This document shows, piece by piece, positions 22,021 to 31,851 of a stretch of DNA of 62,000 nucleotides. The stretch is from the NCBI GenBank assembly GCA_905221605.1, contig CAJNDS010002488.1, positions 132,900 to 194,899 of the forward strand, written 5' to 3'. A program made the position numbers and the translations under genes. The DNA comes from Symbiodinium natans (taxonomy: Eukaryota; Sar; Dinophyceae; Suessiales; Symbiodiniaceae). Each line of letters starts with the position of its first letter. Position 1 is the stretch's first letter. The notes under the pieces were generated by a model, which ran no database searches, was not told the origin of the DNA, and was given only the letters and a program-made list of their open reading frames with translations.

Positions 22021-24165
22021 ATGATGCAGCAGGCATCCTCCGGAGGATCCAAGACGAGCAATGGTGCATACAAGGCACTGGCCCGGGGCGCTTTCCCTAA
22101 ACCCTAGACCCTAAACACTGAAGCCTAAACCCCAAACCCCAAACCCTTCCACGAGCCCTTGCTTGAAGCCCACTGACTTCAAACGACTTGGAGTTTGTGG
22201 TTTAGGGTTTAGGGTTTCGGGTTCTGAAGCTGAAGGTTCAGGGCTTAGGGCTCTCGGGCTTCGAGCTTGCAGAACCCCGAGTTTTTAACCCGAACCCAAG
22301 CCCTAAGCCCTAAACCCTTAACGCCGTGGCCCAAACCCAAAAACGGTTTAGGGTTTAGGGTTTAGAGTTTCGGGTCTAGGGTTTAGGGTTTAGGGTTTAT
22401 GTTCAACCCTAAACTTGGGATGTTGCCTCTTATACTAACATCAGGACTATAATCGGGGTGAATCCCAAAATTGAGGACTGTTGGTATAAGGCGGAACATC
22501 CCAACCCGAAACCCCCAGCCTAAACCGACAATCCCGAAAACCTGAACCCATGCTGAACCCCGAGAACCCCCAAAAGCCTCTCGACGTCCCGAGAATCCCA
22601 ACGATCCTTTGTGTTAAAGCCCTGAATCTAAACCGTTTCTAAAACCCTATGCCCCTAAACCCTAAACCCGAGATTTTCGAGGATCGCGAACCGTTGCTGC
22701 CCTGTGGCACCGAGCCATTCAGCTTTGAGATCGCAATGCCCGACACCACTGACCTCGATCTCATCAAGGTGGACCAAGCCACTTTGAGGAAACGACACCG
22801 GGAGGACATCCATACCGGTTCAGGGGTTTAGGGTTTAGGGTTTAGAGTTTACATTTTCCAGTTATAAAAGGGTTTAGGGGTTAGGGTTTAGGGGTTAGGG
22901 TTTAGGGTCTGAGGGTGTTTTCTTCCATAGCACGTGTTCTCTCCGTCTCCTTCTTGTGTCCGCCTTGAGGAGAATGCCAACAAGGAGATTGAGAGGGCAC
23001 AAAAAAAGAAAAAAACAGGAGCCAAGACCAAAAGCACTGTTCCAGACCCCGCAGAAGCCGAGGCAGAACCGAGCACCGAGAAAGGACCGGAGAATGCCGA
23101 AACCGAGGCAGCACCAAGCACCGAGAAAGGACCCCAAAGCGCCCAAACCGAGGCAGCCCAGAGCACCAAGAAAGGACCCAGTGCCGAAGCCGAGGCAGCC
23201 CCAAGCACCGAGAAAGGACCCGAGAGTGCAGAAACCGCCGAAGCCATGCAGTCCAGCCAGGGTGAGGAAGCCAGGCCAAAGAAGAAGGTAAAGCTACAGG
23301 ATGTGAAGGAGGCAGAGAAGAAAAAAAACCTGGCACTGGCAGCCGCTAACTTGCAGAGGATTCTAGCTTGCCCGGGCCTTGATCAGTCTTGCCGGCCGGC
23401 TGCAGCCAAAGATCCGGGCTTTAAGTGGGCAGACTTCAACAGGCAGAGCCATTGCCTACATTGGTGCACGTCTGTGTGTCTGTCTGTGGTTGTCAGTATG
23501 CTGCCAGCTTTCTGAACAATTCTGCATCATCTCAGGAGCTTTGCAATACCACGACCGGCCACTTCTTCGGCTGCGAATGCAAAGAGCATAACGGCAGTCC
23601 TCGACCGGGCCACCTTCTACATCCAGAAAGTCCTTCACCCTCGTGAAGGGTATAGCGCCTCTTGGTCCTTCCTATTCCCATTTTGGTCTCATCTTTTGAG
23701 CTCTCCCTCTGTCGCTCTCTGGGCTTGGGGTTTAGGGTTTAGGGCTTAGGGTTTAGGGTTTAGGGTTTAAGGTTTAGGGTCCTTCCTGAGGTCTTAAACC
23801 CTTTTTCAACAAAATCACAAACACTGAACCCTTAACACAAAACCAAAACCCTAAACTCTAAACCCTAAACCCTAAACCCTAAACTCTAAACCCTAAACCC
23901 TAAACCCTGAACCCTAAAGCCTAAACCCTAAACCCTCAACCCTAAACCCTAAAACCCTAAAACCCTAAAACCCTAAAACCCTAAAACCCTAAAACCCTAA
24001 AACCCTAAAACCCTAAAACCCTAAAACCCTAAAACCCTAAAACCCTAAAACCTGAAAACGCTAAAGCTGGGATATGCCACATGTCCTGGGAAGCCCAAGG
24101 TGGACAAGAAAGGAGGGAGCACGGTTCAGTGGCGAGACGAGAATGCTGATATCGCTGCTCTGTAA
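22021..24165 (+). CDS. Charged repeat protein with KGP repeats, unknown function
   Basis: Probable first exon from the ATG at 22021 (MMQQASSGGSKTSNGAYKAL), directly after the MITE. 22673-22817 after cccgag reads IFEDREPLLPCGTEPFSFEI. 22931-about 23490 after ccatag has a basic stretch (ERAQKKKKTGAKTK), then four copies of a degenerate unit EAAPSTEKGPESAE, then a second basic stretch (EARPKKKVKLQDVKEAEKKK). 23537-about 23690 reads ANAKSITAVLDRATFYIQKV. 24067-24165 reads KPKVDKKGGSTVQWRDENAD and stops at TAA. The repeat region is likely disordered and the Lys runs resemble nuclear localisation signals (inference). Introns hold TTTAGGG and CCCTAAAA arrays and one MITE. Some exon phases do not yet agree. 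Confidence 0.55.
22414..22504. mobile_element. CTTGGGATGTT inverted-repeat element in an intron
   Basis: Left end CTTGGGATGTTGCCTCTTAT followed by ACTAACA; right end TGTTGGTATAAGGCGGAACA and TCCCAA, its imperfect reverse complement. A related copy lies at 57228-57357. Confidence 0.75.
23710..24060. repeat. TTTAGGG, CCCTAAA and CCCTAAAA arrays in the last intron
   Basis: 23729-23780 is TTTAGGG; 23849-23942 CCCTAAA with CTCTAAA variants; 23943-24056 about 14 CCCTAAAA octamers. The array ends about 5 nt before the acceptor of the last exon of the upstream gene. Confidence 0.95.
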
Positions 24166-24249
24166 CTTGAATGCACTATAAGTCCCAAACTAAGCAGGCA
24201 GCACTCATTCTAAGTAGCACTGTCCTCGGCACTTGGTTTGATGTTTTGC

Positions 24250-25489
24250 AGGTGGCAGGACAGTATGGAAATGGCCGGTTGGATCGAAGGAGGAGCCCCT
24301 GGTCCACCAAAACATGTGTTTCTGAACAGTGTAGGCTCTGTAAGAAGTCTTGCTTCTAGATCCTTAACCCCACAATCTTCTATCGGTGCTGATTGCCAAA
24401 TCCTGAAACCTGCCCCAGCAATGCTTTTTGGGTTTAGGGTTTAGGGTTTAGGGTTTAGGGTTTAGGGTTTAGGGTGTCCAAGCCTCAGAAGCTCCCTTTG
24501 CTTTGCAGGACACAAGATGGCTGGCGAATCCGAAGGTGCCCGCCCAGCCGAAGCCACACCTTGAGATGCACCTTGGTTGTGCCCAAGCCACACCAAGTTC
24601 GTGTAGGTTTTGAGGGTGCCAGCACAAGCAAAAGTTAATCTACCAGGAATGGTTCGTTTTGCTGAAGCTAGGATCATGTGCACCCCTGGCCTGTTGTGTG
24701 AACTACACACAAGGCCTCTTTTGCGACTTAGGTTTTAGGACTTTGCACCGCTTTAAATCACGGTGGCCACCGAAGGAAGCCGGTTCGATGCGACAAAAAC
24801 TAATTGCTGGCCTTGACCCAGTTGCATGTTCCATGCTTTGACACTCCTTGTTCATGCATCCTTCTTGAACAGAGCAACTGGCTCTCGGGCTGCTAACCAC
24901 CCCCCGATCACGAGGCCAACCAAGCACAGTAGTACCTAAAACACACGTAAAGGAACCTTAGCTGATGGCAATGGATGCTCGCACAGCCTTCGTCCTAGAG
25001 TGGGCGGAATTCATTCTTGGCCGCATCTATGAAGGCCCTGCTTTCTGGGTAGACTTCCCCGGTGAACGGATCAGAGAAGGACTTCTCAGTCTGCTGCGAG
25101 TGCTGCCCATGTACTGTTCCCATGCCCGAAGAGACGTTACAGTTTTGGTGGATGTATTGACAACTCTCAGGTTTCATGTGCTTTCTGGTCCATACCCCAC
25201 ACGTCGGGAGATGGAGTTTGTGGATGCAGGTTTGCCAATTTTACCTCCCGGTGCTAACTTCAAGAACCTCATCTCTCGAAACAATCCTGTCTTGGTAGTT
25301 CGAAGCTTGAAACAGGGCCTGGAAGCTTTCGATGCCGAGTTCGCAACTATCTACATTAGTGATGATGGTGCAGATATTGGCAACATTGTGGCTCGCATCT
25401 ATGCCGTTTACGAGGATGCCATATTGATGGCAGAATCTTTGAGTGCTTCGAGTGCCTTGAGCTCTGATTGTACACAAGCTATGGACTGA
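24250..25489 (+). CDS. Gene ending in a 174-codon open frame, unknown function
   Basis: The best part is 24965-25489: M-A-M-D start, 174 codons, stop TGA, with balanced composition and no repeats (WAEFILGRIYEGPAFWVDFP near the start, FATIYISDDGADIGNIVARI near the end). It lies after an acceptor-like cttag at 24956-24960, so it may be the last exon. Upstream candidates are about 24250-24340 (after tttgcag, MEMAGWIEGGAPGPPKHVFL) and 24510-24602 (after tttgcag, WLANPKVPAQPKPHLEMHLG), separated by a TTTAGGG array. No domain is recognised. The long frame alone is convincing; the joining is not. Confidence 0.6.
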
Positions 25490-25539
25490 GACAATTTGCT
25501 TTCCAAGCCCAGGGTCTCTGGCGACAAAGTTATCTAAAG

Positions 25540-26095
25540 CCTAAAGCCCAAAGCCTAAACCCTAAAACCCTTGGGGTTTCAGTAGCTATTGTATATTCGA
25601 AACCCTAAACCCTAACCCCTAAACCCTTAAGATCCTAAACAGCTGTCGTGGGAGATTCTGCTGGCCAGTAGCTGCAGCAGCCACCGTCGAGCCAGGCATT
25701 CCAGTCGAGCAAAGCCATTCGCCCGCTTTCCTTAGCTATATAGCTAGTCAAACTTAAGGTTTAGGGTTTAGGCTCTAGGGTTTATTGCTTTATAAAGGGT
25801 TTAGGGTTTAAGCCTTAAAGTCCCTAAGCCCAAATCCCTAAACCCACAAACCTCTACAACACTGGAAACCCATATCCTTCTCAGGATTTGGTGCTTTAGG
25901 TTGTAAGGCTTCGCAGCTTAACGGAATACAAGGATCCTCAGAAGCATACCTCAGAAGCATATATATATATATATAGATGCTTCAACATTGGGACTAGGGT
26001 TTAGGGTGGGTCTTGGGGTTTTAGGGTTGTTTAGACTCTAGGGTTTAGGGTTTTTTTGCCACCCGACTAGCCACAGCAACGCGGGGTAAATGGCT
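25540..26095. other. No confident gene
   Basis: Decayed CCCTAAA and TTTAGGG units, a short TATATA tract at 25958-25973 and unique pieces. A plus frame near 25640-25735 is open but unsupported. Confidence 0.5.
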
Positions 26096-26371
26096 TTAGG
26101 GTTTAGGGTTTAGGGTTTAGGTTTAGGGTTTAGGGTTTAGGGTTTAGGGTTTAGGGTTTAGGGTTTACGGTTTAGGGTTTAGGGTTTAGGGTCTAGGGTT
26201 TAGGGTTTAGGGTTGAGGGTTTAGGGTTTAGGGTTTAGGGTTTAGGGTTTAGGGTTTAGGGTTTAGGGTGTGGGTGTGTGAGGGTGCGAGGGTGCGAGGG
26301 TGTGTGGGTGTGTGGGTGTGTGGTGTGTGTGGTGTGTGTGGTGTGTGTGGTGTGTGTGGTGTGTGTGGGTG
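26096..26371. repeat. Long TTTAGGG array running into GTGTGTGG satellite
   Basis: About 23 TTTAGGG units (26096-26268) change without a break into GTGTGGG / GTGCGAGG units and (GTGTGTGGT)n to about 26371. Peptides rich in His/Thr/Pro from here are repeat artefacts. Confidence 0.95.
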
Positions 26372-26476
26372 TCTTCTGGAGCTTGAGAAATCTCTCTTTT
26401 CGGAGAGACATGTGTCGGCATTCGCAGCACGCAACATCGTGCAGTTTTCGGCACAAAACAGAGGGACGCAAGCCCC

Positions 26477-26625
26477 GTGATTGACCGTGATTGGCCGTGA
26501 TCGGGCACGACCCCGCTCACACAAAGTGCTCGTTTGGGACATATAGGGCCGTGATCCGCAGTGATTCGCTCTCATGCCCCCCCCCTGCCCGTGATCACCC
26601 GTGATTGCCCGTGATTGCCACTGTT
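26477..26625. promoter_or_regulatory. CCGTGATTG decamer cluster upstream of a gene start
   Basis: The motif (C)CGTGATYRSC occurs about eight times: GTGATTGACCGTGATTGGCC, CGTGATCGGGC, CGTGATCCGCAGTGATTCG, CCGTGATCACCCGTGATTGC and CCGTGATTGCC. It ends about 25 bp before the ATG at 26645. No coding frame explains it. A protein-binding array or a short satellite are both possible. Confidence 0.35.
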
Positions 26626-26644
26626 GTGTGTGCCCTGCCCCGCC

Positions 26645-28030
26645 ATGGCAGCCCCATCCAAAGCTTCGGCCAAAGGACATGACAAGGCTACACGTGTACG
26701 GATTTTATGCAACCAATAGATAGGAAACTTACTAATTCTCTGCAACAGGCCAAGATCGACGATGCTGTGGAGGAAGCAATGAGATCCATGGGCCGCCTGG
26801 CCGAGTCCCAAGGTCCCTACACTCTAAACCCTTAACGCCCCAAACCCTTACCGACCCTAGACCCTCAAACCTAAACCCTTTCGTCCCTAGCACCTAAACC
26901 CTTAACCCTATACCCTATACCCTATACCCTATAAACCCTAAACCCTAGGGTTTAGGGGGTGTTGGTTGTAGGGTTTAGGGTTTGCTTTGCAGGTATGGCT
27001 GGCACGGGTGGCACTCCATCCAGCACCGGCCCTCGCTACAAGATCCCACACAAGCAGAGCCCACTGCCTTCAAAGAAGCCCACTACAAGTCCGCCTCCAT
27101 CCCTCGTTCCAATGAAAGCAGAAGAAGGCAAACCCCTGCCGAAACCTAGTGGCCTCTTCTTTGCAAGAGGTACATGATAACCGCATGATGTTTCTTTGGG
27201 AGATTATCATATGCAGTCATGTACATGGTTCTAGCTAAGGTCGAGCTCCGGCAGCTCTGAAGTCTCGTGCTGTCAAAGAAGAACCCCTCGATGCAGTTAA
27301 ACCGGCAGCAGCACCGGCACCCAAGCAAGCTGCCAGGCCGGCACCGCCCAAGCCAGCTGCACCGAAGCCAGAAGCACCACAGACAGCACCGAAGTCCACA
27401 CCTCCGAGTCCGGCTACAGGTAAGGGCAAAGGAGACGGGGCAGTTGAGGGTGCTGGGGCAGCTACAGCCTCTACAGTTCTCGCCACTGCTGTTCTGGGCA
27501 GTGACAACAGCAAGGCCACTGGGGAGGGTGCAGCCTCTACAGTTCCGGGCAGTGACAGCACACAGGGCACTGGGGAGGGGACACCCTTGACAGTTCCGGG
27601 CAGTGACATCACCAAGGTTACTGGGGAAACTGCAGCCTCTACAGTTCCGGGCAGTGACACCACAAAGGGCACCGGGGAGGACACCGAGGCCACAGTTCCG
27701 CTGGACACAAGTGTTGGGGAAGCTGTAGCCCCGATGGACACCGCGATGTGTGATGGGCAAGCTACAGAGGCCACAGTTCCGATGGACACAAGTGTTGGGG
27801 AAGCTGTAGCCCCGATGGACACCGCAATGTGTGATGGGCAGGCTACAGAGGCCACAGTTCCGATGGACACAAGTGTTGGGCCAGCTTCACAGCAGACACC
27901 TTCCAAGCTAGCGACCCTGCCGACTCCCCAGAGTACGCCCATTAAAAGTCCTGCTTACAAGAAGTCCAAACCCGCAGAAGTCACACCCAAAAAGCTCGAT
28001 CTCCAGCTTGACATGGTAGATGAGTCTTGA
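26645..28030 (+). CDS. Pro/Ala/Lys-rich protein with 27-residue repeats
   Basis: Four exons join in consistent phase: 26645-26695 (MAAPSKASAKGHDKATR, donor gtacgg), 26749-26812 (after caacag, AKIDDAVEEAMRSMGRLAES), 26993-27169 (after tttgcag, GTPSSTGPRYKIPHKQSP) and 27240-28030 (after ctaag), stop TGA. The product has about 360 residues. Region 1-170 is rich in Pro, Ala and Lys (PKQAARPAPPKPAAPKPE). Then come STVPGSD-x-TKGTGE units and two and a half copies of a 27-residue unit (TVPMDTSVGEAVAPMDTAMC). The tail is basic (YKKSKPAEVTPKKLDLQ). Such composition suggests a disordered protein. The intron 26813-26992 is full of telomere-like repeats. It lies 228 bp upstream of the next gene on the same strand; a joint transcript cannot be excluded. 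Confidence 0.7.
26820..26965. repeat. CCCTATA / CCCTAAA to TTTAGGG junction inside an intron
   Basis: CCCTATA variants then CCCTAAACCCTAGGGTTTAG, an exact inverted junction of the two repeat orientations, then a gcag acceptor. Confidence 0.9.
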
Positions 28031-28257
28031 TTGCATTGTATTGTATGCTTCAGAACACGCTTTCCCAGATATCCGACCCACTTTTTTGCTGATCAGGAAC
28101 GAAGCACAGACACCGGGTCATGCTCTTCCGGTGTCCCAAAGCCAAGCCTCTTGGCTGCTGCAGAGACAAACAGGGAAAGAGAGCAAGAGAGCGAGAGAGG
28201 GAGAGGGAGACAGTAAGTGAGAGCGAGTTAATCTAAGGCTTTCGCTCGCCCGACTCA

Positions 28258-31193
28258 ATGACAACTTTGACCCTGGGTGCTAGCAGCATGTCCTTGGGTT
28301 CGCCGAGCCCAGTGAAACTTACCATGGGTGATGTCGTTACCCACGGCTACTTTGAGCTCGGTGTCCACCCGGGCTGGTCGCAGCCGGACTTGGAGCAGAA
28401 ACTCCCGGGGTCGACCCAGCTTCTGAAGTGGCTGCACAAGACATTTGCTCGCTCAGAGAATGGTCGTGTGGAGTATGAGGTGGCCTTGAAGGAGATCCAG
28501 CGCCCGGAAGTGAACCCTTACATGCTGCAACCAGCAGTGAATGCCACAAACCTTGCCTGGGCTTTCATCGAGGAAGCTGAAACGAAGAACGGGGTGCTTG
28601 CAAAGCTTCAGTCGATTGTTGCTGCACAGGTCGAGGCAATGACTTGCAAGCTGAAGCAGCAGTACTTGGAGGGCAAGATCCAAGAGCAAACCTTCACACA
28701 AAGGTTGCAAGCTGCCGAGCAGTGGAAGGCCAGCAAACTTGCTGGTGCCAAGCAGGATGTGGACGAGAAGGAGAAAGAATGCTTGCATGCTGTCACAGCA
28801 GCATCGACCGAGATCCTCAGGCTTTGGGTTGAGCTAGGGGACTCCAAGCTGGATCCCCTCAGTGAATCCCCAGAGAAGCTCATGGACGTGGACGACATGC
28901 TGCAAGAGCTCGAAAACAACGTGGTGCAGAGGATGAGCAACTTGAATCTTTCCCAGGACCATAAGTTGTGCCCTAAACCCTAAACCCTAAACCCCAAGCC
29001 ATAAATCCTAAACCCTAAACCCCTAGACTCAGGGTTAAATATGTGTGGGGTTTAGGGTTTAGGGTTTAGGGTTTAGGGTTTAGGGTTTAGGTTTTAGGGT
29101 TTAGGGTTTAGGGTTTAGGGTTTAGGGCTTAGGGTTTAGGGTACCTATTGCAGGAGCCGTCGCCTGATGCAGCCCCCTCGGACTCGTCGACTGCCCCAGC
29201 CCAGCCAGATTCCTTGGATGAGAAGACCGCACAGAAGGGGGCAGTGTACCAAGCCCTGAACCGCACTGCTGAGTTCGCGATGGAGGACGACTTGCTTGCA
29301 TGCTAAGTCGAAACTCATAACCCCAAAACTTAATCCCTACATCGCAGTACCCTGCAGCCAAAAGTCGGTGACCAGGACACATGCAAGGCCCTGAAGGAGG
29401 GAGAGACGGAGGAGGAGAGGGAGAAGCGATTGGCCCGCAATGTCTACATGCGATTTTCCAGGAGCCTCAAGAGTGACCCGATTGCACAACCTCTGACAAA
29501 CAACTCTAAACCCTAAACCCTAAACCCTAAACCCTAAACCCTAAAGCAAAGCCCCGCAAAGCATGTGTACTGCAGCCCAGGCAAGTCGTGCCCCGAGAAG
29601 ATCAAGAAGATGGCCGAAACGAAGGACACCAGTGCCTTGGATTCAAGATTGTCTGTGCTGACCCACCCTAAACACTAAACCCTAAACCTTAACACCTAGA
29701 CCCTAAACCTTTGAACCCTAAACCCTCAACCCTAACCCCTCACAATTCTCGTGGCAACCTACAGACATGCACAGCTAAGACCCTGACATCATGAATGTCC
29801 TTTTCAGTGAATTTATGAGCTGTGGTGGAAAGTGGGCTCAGTCACAGATGCTGGTGGCCTCATCGAAGAGCCGTTCCAAGGAGATATCGGGCAAAGAAGT
29901 GTATAAACGCTTCCAAGATCTCAAGAAGGAACATGGCATCAAGGAGGCGAAAAAGCTCCTTGAGCGCAAGCAGGCTCTGGAGACCGTGCGAGAGGAGGGG
30001 GAGGCACCATGGATTATGAAACATCCTGACCGGCCAGACTCGGAGGACCTTTTCCGCCCACTTTTTAAAACCCTAAACCCTTTCTTCCCTAAAAGCCCAA
30101 TTGAAACCCAAGCCCTTAACTCGAAACGAAGCCCTAAACTAAGCTCTAAACCCAATAGACATTTTCAGTGAAACAAAAGGAGTGGCTGCTGGTGAGGGTG
30201 TTTGACAGCGCAGAGGTGTTGCGACGGGAGACATCCAAGAGTGAGTCGCAAGTCACGAGTGTCTTCGACCTGGGGAGCCCTGCCGAGGAGGCTACGAATG
30301 CAGCCATGCTTCGTGGTCTGTACAGTTCAATGTGTGTCTGTGTGAATGTGCTTCCCTCGAATTTATGATTGCCTCTCGATCTTAAGGTCTCATCTAGAGT
30401 CTGATGATGGGCCCTTGCCACGTGCTGTCGAAGCACCTGATGTGGTAGCCATGGAAGCATCGGAACCTGAGGGGGCAAGCGAAATGATGGTCATGTGCCA
30501 CAAGAAGGTCAAGTTTGCCAACACCAAGATCAAAGAGCTGCAAGGGTTCGAGAAGGCCCTTGCTGCCAAGGGCTCCCTGTGCCCGGGCTTCGAAAAACCC
30601 GAAGCCCTAGACCCTAGACCCTCGCCCCTAAACCCTAAACCCTCAACCCTAAACCCTAAACCCTCAACCCTCGACCCTCAAATCCAAATCGAAGCGCTAA
30701 ACCCTAGACCCTCGACCCTAAACCCTAAACCCTAAACCCTCGACCTCAAATCTAAATCGAAGCCCCAGGCCCCAAGGCCCCAGACCCTAGACCCTTAACC
30801 CTTAAACCCTAAACCCTCGACCCTCAAATCCAAATCCAAGGTCAGAGGCCATTCGCACAGCCCACGGCGACGATCTGGCCCGCCATTCCACTACCATCCA
30901 GGAAGCTCGTGATGTCCTGCAGACAGCAATGGATGAGGAGAAGGACGATGCAGCCCTCACGCCCTTGCTTCAGGCTCTGATGACAGCACTCGACGAGTAT
31001 GGGCAGGCTGCTGGCCGTATCAAGAAGTTGGTCGTGTCGAGGCTGCATGTGTTTGTCGGTGTTCCTACATGCTCATGATGGTCTGGATTTAATTTTTCAT
31101 TCATCTTAGGCAGAACCAAAGCCAAAGGCTGATGCAAAAGTGAAGGCGAAAGGCAAGGCCAAGGCCAAGGGCAAAGGAGGAAAGAAGAAGTGA
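28258..31193 (+). CDS. Nine-exon gene of a dinoflagellate-expanded family
   Basis: Exons: 28258-28956, 29154-about 29297, 29358-29472, 29581-about 29650, about 29780-30065, 30169-30331, 30387-about 30590, about 30841-31040 and 31110-31193 (TGA). The first exon carries a helical, charged region (ELGVHPGWSQPDLEQKLPGS; later KEIQRPEVNPYMLQPAVNA). Joining 29472 to 29581 gives MRFSRSLKSKSCPEKIKKM, then LFSEFMSCGGKWAQSQM and a Lys-rich helix (KEVYKRFQDLKKEHGIKEAK). The order R-F-x-R-S-L, C-P-x-x-I, G-G-x-W is what I associate with a large Symbiodiniaceae family of unknown function; this is memory, not a search. The C-terminus is an Ala/Lys tail (KVKAKGKAKAKGKGGKKK). The first intron fits best as GA-AG; the others are GT or GC. 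Nearly all introns contain telomere-like repeats. Confidence 0.7.
28970..29142. repeat. CCCTAAA then TTTAGGG arrays filling an intron
   Basis: Most of the 197-nt intron 28957-29153 consists of CCCTAAA units at its 5' end and about 14 TTTAGGG units at its 3' end, with the acceptor CCTATTGCAG following. Confidence 0.95.
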
Positions 31194-31199
31194 TGATTG

Positions 31200-31850
31200 C
31201 TGCTCATGGCAAAAGCACTAGGTGTGGCCACGTAGAAGCACAAACTTTAGTGTGATGTGCCGATTGTTTCTGCTCACCAAGCGAGCCTTTCTGTAAAGAG
31301 ACATTAAAGAAGCTTGTCGCTCGGCTGGTGAGTGGCCTGGTGCATCCTAGTTTAAGCAGTGTGGCTCAGATACCTTCGAAAGCCCCGGGCTGAACCTGGG
31401 CGATTTTGATCTGGAGAGCACAAGAGACGAGCAAAAAGAAAGTTCGCTAACCGAAGCAGAAAACTCTTGCAAGTTAGGCTTAACATTCTTGCTGCCCCCG
31501 CAGGTCAAGGTGAACTTGGGCCTCTCTCAACACACATCCTGAAAAGTCTTGGCAAGGGAGCCCGGAGCTTATTGTTACCACTTGCCATCAAAAGGTCCTT
31601 GACCGTGACCATATCGTGCAGAAAGCTGCCCAATCGAGGACCTCAGCTTCTTGGCAGCGAGAGAGATGCTACAGCACGGCCAGAAGGACAAGGGTACCGA
31701 GCTGGTTTGGGGGTTTAGGGTTTAGGGTTTAGGGTCTAGGGTTTAGGCTTTTTAGTTTTGGGTTTAGTGTGTAGGGCTTAGGGAAAACGGTTTAGGGTTT
31801 AGAGTTGAGGGTTTAGGGGTTAGGGTTTCTTTCTCCTCTTGGGACTTACA
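31200..31850. other. Intergenic or upstream exon region
   Basis: One block, about 31501-31705 after ccccgcag, is open on plus (LSTHILKSLGKGARSLLLPL) and could be an upstream exon of the next gene. Telomere-like units lie at 31710-31830. Nothing else is recognised. Confidence 0.35.
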
Positions 31851-31851
31851 G

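Noticed and set aside
23665-23700. CCCATTTTGGTCTCAT as a relict spliced leader
   Set aside because: Similar only over about nine bases to the dinoflagellate leader core and lies inside an intron.
26249-26680. His/Thr/Pro-rich frame of 143 codons on minus
   Set aside because: Runs through the GTGTGTGG satellite and the TTTAGGG array.
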